NCBI RefSeq assembly: GCF_001704415.2
Contig: NC_030808.1
Span: forward strand, 85,093,594 to 85,157,593
Origin: Capra hircus
Taxonomy: Eukaryota; Chordata; Mammalia; Artiodactyla; Bovidae
Direction: 5' to 3'
DNA length: 64,000 bases
This document shows positions 34,360 to 44,159 of the stretch, in pieces; positions within the stretch are counted from its first letter, which is position 1, and each line of letters opens with the position of its first letter. The notes under the pieces were generated by a model. It saw nothing but the letters and a program-made list of their open reading frames with translations, was not told the origin of the DNA and ran no database searches. Made by a program: the position numbers and the translations under genes.

Positions 34360-34410
34360 ATTCATATAGATATATACATATATCTATATGAATATATACA
34401 TATATCTATC
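34360..34410. repeat. AT-rich palindrome followed by a repeat of its right half
   Basis: Positions 34360-34374 and 34379-34393 are perfect 15-bp inverted arms around a TACA spacer. The block TATATACATATATCTAT then recurs 22 bp downstream (34371 and 34393). Confidence 0.9.
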
Positions 34411-34568
34411 AAACTTGTAAAATTCTTATGAAGCAAGTAAAAGGAATGTCTGGTTTTATGTTGTATTTCTTTTATTATGAGAAATTTAAGTACATTCTAG
34501 TATGTTTAAAAGCCATATATGTTTACTAGTTTCATGACCTTAGATTTTCTGTTATCCTTTAGTTGTCT

Positions 34569-34588
34569 TTGTGTGTGTGTGTGTGTGT
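34569..34588. repeat. (TG)n microsatellite
   Basis: A pure TG run of about ten units within unique sequence. Confidence 0.9.
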
Positions 34589-34799
34589 ATTGTAGGACTT
34601 TTACTATGTTATGGAAATTTGCTTTTGTCTGTCATATATGCTGCAAATAAGTTTTCTATTTTGTTTTTTGATTTTATTTATTTACTTACTTTGCAATGGA
34701 GAAATTTAAAAAAAATTAATGGTCAAATTCTTAGATCTTTGAAGTATTCTGAAATTTAAATCATGCTTTGAAAGATCTGTTCTGCTCCAAGATTATTTT

Positions 34800-34965
34800 T
34801 GTTGTTCAGTCACTAAGTTGTGTCTGACTCTTTGTTTCCCCATGAACTGCAATATGCCAGGCTTCCCTGTCCTTGACTATCTCCCAGAGTTGACTCAAAC
34901 TCATGTCCATTGAGTTGGTGATATCATCCAACCATCTTATCCTGTGTTGCCTCCTTCTCTCATTT
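34800..34965 (-). mobile_element. BovB 3' fragment, diverged
   Basis: GTTGTTCAGTCACTAAGTTG, CTCATGTCCATTGAGTTGGT and CATCCAACCATCTTATCCTG follow the reverse-complemented BovB 3' region. It stops in a CT-rich stretch near 34965. Confidence 0.85.
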
Positions 34966-35062
34966 TTCCCCTTAGATCTCTGCTTTATCTGGGATTTATT
35001 TTATAGTAAGGAGTGATAGAAAAGTACGTACCACATTCTCCTGCTAATTTAGTCGGGCAAGA

Positions 35063-35134
35063 GTCTCTGATTACTGAATGATACAACTTGGTTTCTTTGT
35101 CTCTGATTACCGAATGATACAACTTGGTTTCTTT
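35063..35134. repeat. Tandem duplication of a 36-bp unit
   Basis: The units 35063-35098 and 35099-35134 are directly adjacent and differ at one position (ACTG versus ACCG). The unit starts GTCTCTGATTAC and ends TTGGTTTCTTT. It lies in otherwise unique DNA. Confidence 0.95.
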
Positions 35135-35276
35135 AAACTGTCACGTATTTACCACTCAAAATACTCTGTAAAACCATACAACAAAGTAACTTATTATTAA
35201 CATGTAACAAGATGCTTACAATGAGTTATTTAGAGCAGTTATTTTCTGAACTTCATTCAAATACTACCTCTGTAAT

Positions 35277-35625
35277 TTAAAAAAATTTTTATTTATTTAT
35301 TTTTGGTTGGGCTGGGTGTTCATTGCTGTGCAGGCCTTCCTCTAGTTGAAGCAAGCAGGGACTACTCTCTAGTTGTGATACGTGGACCTCTCTTTTTGGT
35401 GCTTCCCTTGTTGCAGAGCATAGACTCTCAGATGCGCATGCTTTAGCAGCTGTGACACGTGGGCTCGCTAGTTGTGGTCCTGAGCTCTAGAACCACAGAC
35501 TCAGTAGTTGTGGTACATGGGCTCAGTTGCTCCACAGGATGTGGGATCCTCCTGCACCAGGGATCAAAACCATGTCTCCTGCACTGGCAGATGGATTCGT
35601 TACTACTGAGCCACCAGGAAAGCCC
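35277..35625 (-). mobile_element. CHR-type SINE, full length
   Basis: A reverse-complemented A-rich tail (TTTATTTATTTATTTTTGG) leads through GGGCTGGGTGTTCATTGCTG and repeated 'gtagttgtgg' blocks to the tRNA head (GAGCCACCAGGAAAGCCC). CTCTGTAAT occurs at 35268-35276 and 35628-35636 as a target-site duplication. Confidence 0.9.
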
Positions 35626-35636
35626 TACTCTGTAAT

Positions 35637-35905
35637 ATTTGACATTTCCACATTAACCGCTATAATATTATTTTCTTAATACTTTAAATTACCTCTTTTT
35701 ATGTTAGTAATTTTATTGAAAAAGGAAATTTTATATCATAATTTAGTATTTTAGTTAAATTTCTGAAAGCACACTAAAATAAATATTAAAATACATTTTT
35801 ACCTATATACACTGATGTCTCCGTGCTGGAGAAAATGGTGATCTAGTTAAATATAGAAGTTAGGAGCTCCCTAAAATGAAATATTGGGATGAATGACAGA
35901 AATTT
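35637..35905. other. Unique AT-rich spacer between two CHR SINEs
   Basis: No repeat recognised; very AT-rich. Confidence 0.45.
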
Positions 35906-35915
35906 TGAATTTTTA

Positions 35916-36240
35916 AAAATAATTTTATTTATTTATTTAATTTTGGCTGTACTGGGTCTTCACCGCCGTGCAGGCTTTTCTCTAGTTGCGGTAAGCAGGG
36001 GGCTACTCTCTAATTGTGGTGCATGGGCTTTTTATTGTGGCTTCTCCTGTAGAGCATGGTCTCCAGGGCACACGGGCTTCAGAAGTCGTAGCTCCCCAGC
36101 TCTAGAGCACAGGCTCAATAGTTGTGGCACATGGGCTTAATTGCTCCATGGCATTTGGGATCTTCCCAGACCAGGAGTCAAAATTATGTCTCCTGCATCG
36201 GCAGGCAGATTCTTTACCACTGAGCCACCAGGAAAGCCCC
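35916..36240 (-). mobile_element. CHR-type SINE, full length
   Basis: Same family and orientation as the copy 0.6 kb to the left, from the TTTATTTATTTAATTTTGGC tail to the head GAGCCACCAGGAAAGCCC. TGAATTTTTA at 35906-35915 and 36241-36250 is a perfect 10-bp target-site duplication. Confidence 0.94.
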
Positions 36241-36548
36241 TGAATTTTTACACTTGAAGTGTAACTGGTCAGGCAAATACTGTACACATACACGCACATA
36301 TACACACAGTTTTTCACTAAAACAAAAGTGAGTAGAAAAGCTCAGTCTGTGTCTCTGGATGAAATAGTCTCTATAACTGTAAAGAAGCACATCCTACTGT
36401 TTAAGTTTAGCTCTCTGCAGATTAAAACATGTACCACTATATCAAAAAGAATGCAGCAGGATGACCCATAGAGTATTTCATTTTGCCTAGTTTTTGAAAA
36501 TGGATAGCTTCCACATTAATTCCAGGTAGTACAGGCTTTTTGAGAATG

Positions 36549-36733
36549 GGCTTCCCTTGTGGCTCATCTGGTAAAGAATCTGCCTGCAATGTGGGAGACC
36601 TGGGTTTGATCTCTGGCTTGGGAAGATCCCCTGGAGAAGAATACCTACTCAAGTATTCTGGCCTGGAGAATTCTATGGACTGTATAGCCCATGGGGTCAC
36701 AAAGAGTGGGACATGACTGAGGAAGTTTCACTC
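36549..36733 (+). mobile_element. Bov-tA SINE
   Basis: From GGCTTCCCTTGTGGCTCATC to GGGACATGACTGAGGAAG, with a short internal deletion. ACAGGCTTTTTGAGAATG (36531-36548) and ACAGGCTTGAGAATG (from about 36734) are the target-site duplication, differing by a few T. Confidence 0.92.
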
Positions 36734-36796
36734 ACAGGCTTGAGAATGATAATAATAACCCTACTTGAGTCCAGCTGAGTCCCTAGACATATAGAA

Positions 36797-36824
36797 TAAA
36801 ATAAATAAATAAATAAATATAAAA
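36797..36824. repeat. (AAAT)n microsatellite
   Basis: About six AAAT/TAAA units in a row. Confidence 0.9.
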
Positions 36825-37224
36825 ATTTATCTGGTGAAGATAAATCCTTTTGACCATATATGTATGTTGTATATTACTCTATATCTACAAGTAGATAATG
36901 ATTTGACAACTTATGTTTAGACAATAGGATTTAAGTAATAGTGAGATAATCTGAGGACTATAATAGTACATATAGTACATAGATTCCTAGAGAAGGTTGC
37001 TGAAGAAGAGGATGTTAGTTTTCAGTCAGACTATATGTACAGCCACTAACTGAACAAGGAGTTCTGCTGGGTTGTTCAGTGATAACTACAGTTTCGGGGG
37101 CGGGGGGAAGGTCTTTAAGTGGCAATTAATCATGTAAAATCTCCCAGATATCTAATAGTGTATATTCAGGGCATGATACTATTTTGTGTTACTGCCTCAT
37201 CAAAAATGAAAACAAAGGTTGCTA
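36825..37224. other. Unique DNA
   Basis: Nothing recognised except a short G-rich run near 37095-37108 (GGGGGCGGGGGG). Confidence 0.45.
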
Positions 37225-37385
37225 GTATTTAGTAAATGATATGCTTACTATGTACCAGGTGTCTTAAAAATTGTATCTCATTTAATGCTCATGATATTTC
37301 CTCTATATCAGAGATGAGAAACCAGAGTCTCTGGGAAGTAATCTTGCCCAAGTCAAACAATTAGAAAGTAGAAAAACTTTGAGTA
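37225..37385 (-). repeat. MIR SINE
   Basis: GCTTACTATGTACCAGGTGT, ATCTCATTTAATGCTCATGA, CAGAGATGAGAAACCAGAG and TCTTGCCCAAGTCAAACAAT are in the order of reverse-complemented MIR. Confidence 0.8.
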
Positions 37386-37391
37386 AAACTC

Positions 37392-37875
37392 AGGCTTCCC
37401 TGGTAGCTCAGCTGGTAAAGAATTCTGCAATGCAGGAGACCCCGGTTTGATTGCTGAGAGGAGAAGATTCCCTGGAGAAGGGATAGGCTACTCACTCCAG
37501 TATTCTTGGGCTTCCCAAGTGACTCAGATGGTAAAGAATCTACCTGCAATGCAGGAGACCTGGGTTCAATCCCTGGGTTGGGAAGATTCCCTGGAGAGGG
37601 GAACAGCTACCCACTCTAGTATTCTGGCCTGGAGAATTCCATGGATCTGGCCTCTTTGGATTCATTAAAGTGGCTCAGATGGTAATGAACTTGCCTGCAG
37701 TGCAGGAGACCCGGATTTGATCCCTGGATCAGGAAGATCCCCTGGAGAAAGGAATGGCAGCCCACTCCAGTATTCTTGCCTGAAGAATTCCATGGACAGA
37801 GGAGCGTGGTAGGCTACAGTCCATGGAGTCGAAAAGAGCTTGACACAACTGAGCAACTATACATTCACTTTCAGG
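37392..37875 (+). mobile_element. Three tandem Bov-tA heads (compound SINE)
   Basis: Three tRNA-like heads in the same orientation begin near 37393, 37510 and 37670. The first two are followed by truncated bodies (CCAGTATTCTTGG at 37498 and CTAGTATTCTGGCCTGG at 37615). The third runs to the usual tail GAGCTTGACACAACTGAGC. About 20 bp of non-SINE sequence (CTGGCCTCTTTGGATTCAT) sits between the second and third. Confidence 0.9.
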
Positions 37876-38685
37876 CCGTTAAAAGATCAAGCGCTAACCA
37901 TGACAGTATGGTGCTTTCCCCATCAGTCTAGCTCCTTCCAAATCCTAAGACTAACCCTTCTTCTGTCCCAGAAGGTAAACCTGGTCAGAATAAAGCACCT
38001 GCATCTCACATGCAGTCCCTCTCCTGGCAGGAGGGAGAAGAGCAGTTCAAGGAGCTGAGTCTGGCTTTTACTTAAGAAGGATGGTGATGATAATTGGGGT
38101 AAATTGTTTGTTTGTTTGTTTTTTAAAACAAAGCTGCAGGAGTTACAAAAAACCAGTATCTCAAAATAAAAAGTTTTAGACTTTTGTAATAAGTAGTCTG
38201 TCATTCAGGCCATAAATATTTATTTATCATCCATGGGGGTGCAGAGCTCTGTATTAGCTTCCTGCACCCCTTCACCCATCCCTCCCATTTAGTTCAAATA
38301 ATTCATGCAGTCTGGGCTGAAAAGAAACAAACAACATATGCAGGATTTCATTTCATAAATCCCCCTGTGGGGCATTGACTGGCAGCTCACTTCCCTGGGG
38401 TGTATAGAACACTTGCACTAATGTAAAATATGAGAATATCAAATGAAATGTTTATGGAGAATATCAAATGAAATGTTTCTAAGCTGCTACAGAAATTCTT
38501 TGTAGAAATTTGTTGCCAGGATTCCCTAAAATTAAAGAGAAATATCCTAATAAGAGTCAGCAAAAGAAAAAAAAATTTGTTAGCATTTCCCAGAAGGTCA
38601 CAATGTGCTATTCTAAAGGTGATTCTCAGATAATTTTGAGAAACAAGTTATCTGGTTCTATAAAACAGTAGTCAGTCAAAAGTAG
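37876..38685. other. Unique DNA with a 25-bp-period tandem repeat
   Basis: GAGAATATCAAATGAAATGT plus TT occurs at 38432-38453 and 38457-38478. A (TTTG)n run lies at about 38105-38122. No coding evidence. Confidence 0.5.
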
Positions 38686-39015
38686 TTACTCAGTGAGGAT
38701 GTGGAAAAAAAGGAACCCTTGTGTACTGCTGGTAGAAATGTAAGTTGGTACCACCACTGTGGAAAACTGTTTGGAGGTTTTTCAAAAAATTAAAAATATG
38801 ATCCAGCAATTCCGCTTTTGACTGTTTATCCAAATAAAACAAAAACACTAACTAGAAAAGGTATATGCACCCTATGTTCATTGCAACATTATTTACAACC
38901 TAAATATGGAAACAACCGAAGTGTCCATCAGTGGATGAATGGATAAAGCAGCTGTGGCATATATACATATACATACACACACACAATGGAATATTATCAG
39001 CTATAAAAAAGAACT

Positions 39016-39195
39016 CTGACTCTTTGTGATCCCATGGACTGTACCCTGCCAGACTCCTCTGTCAGTGGAGTTTTCCAGGCAAGAATATTGGAGTGAGTTG
39101 CCATTTCTTTCTCCAGGGGATCTTCCTGACCCAGGGATCAAAGCCGGGTCTCCTACATTGTGGGCAAATACTTTACTGTTTCAGTAGGGAAGCCC
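39016..39195 (-). mobile_element. Bov-tA SINE in L1, 13-bp target-site duplication
   Basis: The reverse-complemented body and tRNA head end at TTTCAGTAGGGAAGCCC. ATAAAAAAGAACT occurs at 39003-39015 and 39196-39208. The BovB-type 3' tail is shortened (starts CTGACTCTTTGTGATCCC). Confidence 0.94.
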
Positions 39196-39569
39196 ATAAA
39201 AAAGAACTGAATCTTGCCATTTGCAGCAACATGGATGGAACTTGAGGGCATTATGCTAAGTGAAATAAGTCAGACAGAGAAAGATAGTTACCATATGATT
39301 TCACTTACACATGAAATCTAGAAAACAAGAGAACCAGCAAAACAAAGCAGAAACAGGCTCATAGATACAGAAACAAACTGGTAGTTGCCAGAGGCGAGGG
39401 AGTTGGGGGTGCAAAAAAGGGGACTAAAAGATCAGAATTGCCTTTATAAAAGAAGTCATGGGGATGTAATGTACAGAATAGGAAAAAGTAAGATTTTAAC
39501 AATCTTGTACTGTGACAGGTTGTTACTGGACTTACTGTGATGGTCATTTCAAAACATATATATAAATAT

Positions 39570-40047
39570 TACAGTGGAATATTACTTGGCCATAAAAATG
39601 GGCTCATTTGTAGTGATGTGGGTGGACCTAGGGTCTGTCATACAGAGTGAAGTAAGTCAGAAAAACAAATGTCTTATATTAACGCATATATATGGAGTCT
39701 AGAAAAATGGTAAAGATGAATCAATGTGCAGGGCAGAAATGGAGACATAGATGTAGAGAAGAGACGTGGACATCGCAGAGGGAGAGAAGGGTGGGATGAA
39801 CTGGGAGAGTAGGATTGACATGTATACACTACCATGTGTAAAATGGATAGCTAGTGGGAAGCTGCTGTAAAACACAGGGAGTTCAATTGAGTACTGTATG
39901 ATGACCTACATGGGTGAGATGAGTGGGAGGGAGGTCCAGGAGGGAGGGGATACATGATACGTATACATAGAGCTGGTTCCCTTTGTTGTACAGCAGAAAC
40001 TAACACAGCATTGTAAAGCAATTATATTTCAATTACAAAAGAAAAAA
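39570..40047 (+). mobile_element. L1 LINE 3' end inserted into another L1
   Basis: ATATAAATAT at 39560-39569 recurs at 40048-40057, and the outer L1 3' UTR continues after it. The insert runs from the ORF2 end (GAATATTACTTGGCCATAAA) through the 3' UTR (GTACAGCAGAAACTAACACA) into an A-rich tail. It is a 5'-truncated copy of about 480 bp. Confidence 0.88.
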
Positions 40048-40149
40048 ATATAAATATCGAATTACTATGAGGTGCACCTAAAATTAGTATGATATTGTAC
40101 ATCAATTATACTTCCATTTAAAAAGCAGTTTCTCAAACATTTTACAGTC

Positions 40150-40378
40150 TAAGGAGAATAGGCTTGAGAGATCTAGGTTCTAAACTCTGATCCATCCCTT
40201 ATTAATTGACTAATCATATCAAATAAAGAAGTCTCTGAGAAACAATATCCACATTTGTTAAAGTAGGGATAATATCTATCTCAGAGGAACAGTTATGGGG
40301 ATTAAATAAAGTAATGACCAGTGTAAAACACATAGCAAACTTTCTGGCACTTAGAAAGTGTTCAACAAATACTAATTC
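40150..40378 (+). repeat. MIR SINE
   Basis: GATCTAGGTTCTAAACTCTG, AAAGTAGGGATAATATCTAT, ATGGGGATTAAATAAAGTAA and CTGGCACTTAGAAAGTGTTC follow MIR in sense through its 3' end. Confidence 0.8.
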
Positions 40379-40839
40379 TTTTCCCCTTTTGCATCCCTCA
40401 TAGTTAAAACATGCTGATCACTTACCTATTTACTTGATTTCTAATTCAAACAAAGTTACAGGGGAAAGCCAAATCTTAAAGAGATCAAGGTTGTCATATA
40501 TTTCTTACAGTGAAATTTGCATTATAGACACCTTTGATACAGGGTTGAAATTTCTTTGCAGAACACATTAGGATGTCATGTAATCTAGTCTGTAGAGAAA
40601 TAAAGGACATTTCAAGAGTGGCTCCATTGTATAATTTTTATGAGTATTATCATCAAAGTGGTCTTTGATCATATACCAATTCTTATTTCATTATGTTCAT
40701 AATTTATCTTTTATATTCATAGAGGTACCACAAATGTTTTGTTAATTTACTTTTTAAAAGCTAATGTAAGGTATAGTGTATAACAATCATGGAATGATAA
40801 TAATAGAACAATAATTATAAATAATATATTATCTAAAAT
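40379..40839. other. Unique AT-rich DNA
   Basis: Nothing recognised. Confidence 0.45.
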
Positions 40840-40990
40840 ATAGCACTTACCACATGCAGGTATCTGATATGTGCATTTAACTGCTTTACCTCATTTAATA
40901 CAACAACCCAGAGAGAAGGTATTATTATTATCCTGTTTGACAGATGAGAAGCAGACACAGAGTGACTAAGTACCTGAGAACTAAAGTGGA
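40840..40990 (-). repeat. MIR SINE
   Basis: CTCATTTAATACAACAACCC, TATTATTATTATCCTGTTTG and ACAGATGAGAAGCAGACACA match reverse-complemented MIR. Confidence 0.82.
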
Positions 40991-41012
40991 TATGTATAGT
41001 AGGAAACATAAT

Positions 41013-41025
41013 GGGGGGGGGGGGG
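41013..41025. repeat. G13 homopolymer
   Basis: Thirteen consecutive G in AT-rich surroundings, uncommon and hard to sequence. Confidence 0.9.
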
Positions 41026-41075
41026 AGAAAATCTGTTGCTTATTATAAAATTTAGCCTTTCTAAATTCACAACCA

Positions 41076-41218
41076 GGGACTTCCCTGATGGTCCAGTGGC
41101 TAAGACTCTGAGCTCCCAGTGCAGGGGGCCCAGGTTCAATCCCTGGTCGGGGAGCTGGATCCCACATGCTACAACTGGGACCCAGAGCAGCCAAATAAAT
41201 AAATAAAATAAAAAAAAA
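41076..41218 (+). mobile_element. tRNA-derived CHR-type SINE, short form
   Basis: GGGACTTCCCTGATGGTCCA, CTCCCAGTGCAGGGGGCCC, GGTTCAATCCCTGGTCGGGG and an A-rich tail with AAATAAATAAAT. TAAATTCACAACCA occurs at 41062-41075 and 41219-41232, a perfect 14-bp target-site duplication. Confidence 0.93.
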
Positions 41219-41492
41219 TAAATTCACAACCAAAATTGGAGGCTATTTGGTGTTTTTGTTAGTTCCTTGAACTATTTGGACTGTTGCCCTATCAAGGACC
41301 TTCTTCCTGTGATAGCTTGGATTTGTTTTCTTTGTCACAGACTGTTTATAATAAATATCCGGATTAAAACTACAGAAAACTGAATAAAAATACTGTTTTT
41401 TGTATGCAATACAAATACTTACATTTTTAAAGAAGTACTCCAATAATTGAACAATATTTTCTTAGTTATTTCCCAGATCCTTGGGTTTGTAT

Positions 41493-41690
41493 AAAGTGAA
41501 GTCGCTCAGTTGTGTCTGACTCTTTGCGACCTCATGGACTACAGCCTATCAGGCTCCTCCATCCACGGGATTTTCCAGGCAAGAGTGCTGGAGTAGATTG
41601 CCATTTCCTTCTCCAGGGGAACTTCCCAACCCAGGAATCGAACCCGGGTCTCCCGCATTGCAGGCAGATGCTTTACTGTCTGAGCCACCA
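41493..41690 (-). mobile_element. Bov-tA SINE
   Basis: A complete reverse-complemented copy from AAGTGAAGTCGCTCAGTTGT to the head TCTGAGCCACCA. GGGTTTGTAT at 41483-41492 and 41691-41700 is a perfect 10-bp duplication. Confidence 0.95.
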
Positions 41691-41700
41691 GGGTTTGTAT

Positions 41701-42559
41701 GCAGAGTCTTTATATGAGAAGTTAGTGGTACCACTGTTAGGTCATATGTGGATCTGGGGTTGTGGATTGTAAAGGTTAATAAGACATAATCCTGCCTGGA
41801 ATGAATGGGGTACTTAGGTTAGGCAATATCAGTTGTTTGATTCCTGAAACATTCTGCTAGATAATATGGTTATATCTGTACTATTTGGAAAATGACCTGT
41901 TCATAAGTTCCAAATATTCCTTAACAGCAACTGCCAGTGAGTGTCAGATCTGGCTTAAACACACTATAATTTCAATTAAGTGGCACACCATTTAAATATG
42001 CACATAAATAAGTTGCATAGAGAAATTATAGAAGGAGAGCTGAATGTGCTAACATAATGCATGCCAAACTTACGGTAAACACCTATCATGAAAAATTTCC
42101 ATGACATTCTTCTCTCTAGTGAAAATATATACAGTAATATTTCTATTAATGATGCTTTAATGGTAAACTTTGATGTCAGAAGCCTGGTTGTGAGGAGAAG
42201 GAGGAGGAATAAATAGAGCTTTGGGGGGATTCTTGTCTTGCTCCAGTTTGATGGGAAACTGAACTCAAGTGTTAAGTCTATATTTCTGTGGATTTTGGTT
42301 TTCTGGGCTACCTGGGAGATTCTGTCCACTCTTAGGACAGATCTTAGGAGGCCAAAGGGCAGGGGGCATTTTTGCCAGTTTTAAGCCACTTAAATCCAGA
42401 AGTAAGGTTATTTACAATGAGGGTTCTTCCTGGTTTCCCTCGGGAAAGTTCATGTATGAGATGGTGTCCTTCTCTTCCACCACAGTGGTGCCCATGAACG
42501 CAGACCTGAGGACATGAGATCTAATCCAATCTCCCTCCCACTTAAGTCTCCCTGAGTCC
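41701..42559. other. Unique DNA
   Basis: Overlapping frames of 62-117 codons occur on both strands but show no domain. No repeat recognised. Confidence 0.45.
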
Positions 42560-42865
42560 AAGTCAAGTGTGTGACTGTGGACATATGACAGTCCCTTCAT
42601 GCCTCAATTTCCTTATCTGTAAATTTAGGATGGGCTTCCCAGGTAGCTCAGATGGTAAAGAATCTGCCTGCCAAAGCAGTGAATGGAAGAGATGCAGATT
42701 TGATCCCTGGAGAAGACAATGGCAGCCCACTCCAGTATTCTTGCCTGGACAGAGGAACCTGGTGGGCTACAGTCCACAGGGTCGCAAAGAGTTGGAGGGA
42801 CTTTGCAGAGCACAATAGAATGTATCTTACAGGGTGGTTGTTAGGATTAATAGTACCTGTGATTG
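42560..42865 (+). repeat. MIR SINE split by a Bov-tA
   Basis: The core (TCAATTTCCTTATCTGTAAA, to about 42630) and the 3' part (ACAGGGTGGTTGTTAGGATT, from 42830) belong to one MIR interrupted by the SINE at 42631-42815. Confidence 0.75.
42631..42815 (+). mobile_element. Bov-tA SINE with internal rearrangement
   Basis: The head (GGGCTTCCCAGGTAGCTCAG) is normal. The usual 'gcaggagacctgggttcgatccctggg' segment is altered to AAAGCAGTGAATGGAAGAGA, and the B box is weakened. The body ends at GTCGCAAAGAGTTGGAGGGA. Confidence 0.88.
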
Positions 42866-43050
42866 TATGGGGGAACAGATCTGGGTTCAAATACTTTTCT
42901 TGCTATATACTACTCCTGTGACCTTCGGCAAAATAATGAATCTCTCTGAGCCACATTTTCTGTACACTGCAATGACAAATGGTCACCTATCTTTCAGGGT
43001 GGCTGTGAGGAAAATAATGTATGAAAATTACCTAGTACATGCTAAGTATA
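42866..43050 (+). repeat. MIR SINE, second copy
   Basis: ATCTGGGTTCAAATACTTTT, CCTGTGACCTTCGGCAAAAT, CTCTCTGAGCCACATTTTCT and GTGGCTGTGAGGAAAATAAT follow MIR in sense, directly after the previous MIR. Confidence 0.78.
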
Positions 43051-43162
43051 TTTCTGTTAGTAATTTTAAATAAAGCCCTGATTTGTGTGTCTGTTGTGTA
43101 CAAGGCCCTGTGATACTTACTGTAAGGAACATGTGGATTTCCAGTGTACCTGGTAAATATTT

Positions 43163-43705
43163 CAGATTATTAAGAAGGCTATTTCTGCTTTATTGACCAT
43201 GCCAAAGCCTTTCACTGTGTGGATCACAACAAACTGTGGAAAATTCTGAAAGACATGGGAATACCAGACCACCTGACCTGCCTCCTGAGAAATCTGTATA
43301 CAGGTCAGGAAGCAACAGTGAGAACTGGACGTGAAACAACAGACTGGTTCCAAATAAGAAAAGGAGTACATCAAGAATGTATATTGTCTACCTTGCCTTA
43401 TTTAACTTATATGCCGAGTACATCATGAGAAACGTTTGGCTGGATGAATCACAAGCTGGAATCAAGATTGCTGGACCAACCTAGATAGCATATTAAACAG
43501 CAGAGATATTGCTTTGTCAACAAAGATCCCTCTAGTCAAGGCTATGGTTTTTCCTGTGGTCATGTATGGATGTGAGAGTTGGACTATAAAGAAGGCTGAG
43601 TGCTGAAGAATTGATATTTTTGAACTGTAGTGTTGAAGAAGACTCTTGCGAGTCCCTTGGACTGCAAGGAGATCCAACCAGTCCATCCTAGAGGAAATCA
43701 GCCCA
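43163..43705 (+). mobile_element. BovB internal fragment, sense, with internal deletion
   Basis: The sequence encodes the RT segment from the altered motif A (CTTTATTGACCATGCCAAAG) through ATACCAGACCACCTGACC to ATCAAGATTGCTGG (about 43475). It then jumps to CAACCTAGATAGCATATT and runs to ATCCTAGAGGAAATCAGCCC. The bases encoding YADD and the following linker are missing. Neither BovB end is present. Confidence 0.88.
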
Positions 43706-44138
43706 AAAAAATAAGGTCTGACACTGTTTCCACTGTTTCCCCATCTATTTCCCATGAAGTGATGGGACCGGATGCCGTGATCTTTGTTTGCAGAATATTG
43801 AGCTTTAAGCCAACTTTTTCACTTTCCTCTTCCACTTTCATCAAGAGGCTCTTTAGTTCTTCTTCACTTTCTGCCATAAGGGCGGTGTCATCTGCATATC
43901 TGACGTTATTGATATTTCTCCCAGCAATCTTGATTCTAGCTTGTGCTTCCTCCATCCCAGCGTTTCTCATGATGTACTCTGCATATAAGTTAAATAAGGA
44001 GGGTGACAATATACAGCCTTGACCTACTCCTTTCCCTATTTGGAGCCAGTCTGTTGTTCCATGTCCAGTTCTAACTGTTGCTTCCTGACCTGCATATAGG
44101 TTTCTCAAGAGGCAGGTCAGGTGGTCTGGTATTCCCAT
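43698..44138 (-). pseudogene. BovB reverse transcriptase fragment (146 codons open)
   Basis: An uninterrupted frame covers the middle of the RT domain: MGIPDHLTCLLRNLYAGQE, TDWLQIGKGVGQGCILSPSL, LYAEYIMRNAG, the catalytic YADD (43887-43898) and SGPITSWEIDGETVETV. Motif B (GVGQGCILSP) and motif C look intact. The domain is partial, without endonuclease, motif A or C-terminal region, so no activity is expected. Confidence 0.9.
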
Positions 44139-44141
44139 TAG
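43706..44141 (-). mobile_element. BovB internal fragment, antisense, abutting the sense piece
   Basis: Directly at the end of the sense fragment the orientation flips. This piece, read on the minus strand, starts at AATGGGAATACCAGACCACC near 44141 and ends at the DFIFLG region near 43706. It shares about 215 bp with the sense fragment in inverted orientation. It also supplies the YADD segment which that fragment lacks. Confidence 0.88.
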
Positions 44142-44159
44142 CTACTTGTAATTATGTTT

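Larger units (their letters stand above)
38686..40130 (+). mobile_element. Old L1 LINE 3' part, split by a SINE and a second L1
   Basis: ORF2 3' end and 3' UTR sequence runs from AGTGAGGATGTGGAAAAAAA to 39569 and continues at 40048-40130 (CATCAATTATACTTCCAT). It hosts a Bov-tA (39016-39195) and a shorter L1 (39570-40047). No open frame of note survives. Confidence 0.85.

Noticed and set aside
37392..37660. Spaced repeats that could suggest an array
   Set aside because: The repeated blocks are SINE heads of eukaryotic origin; no CRISPR-like spacer structure exists and the genome is mammalian.
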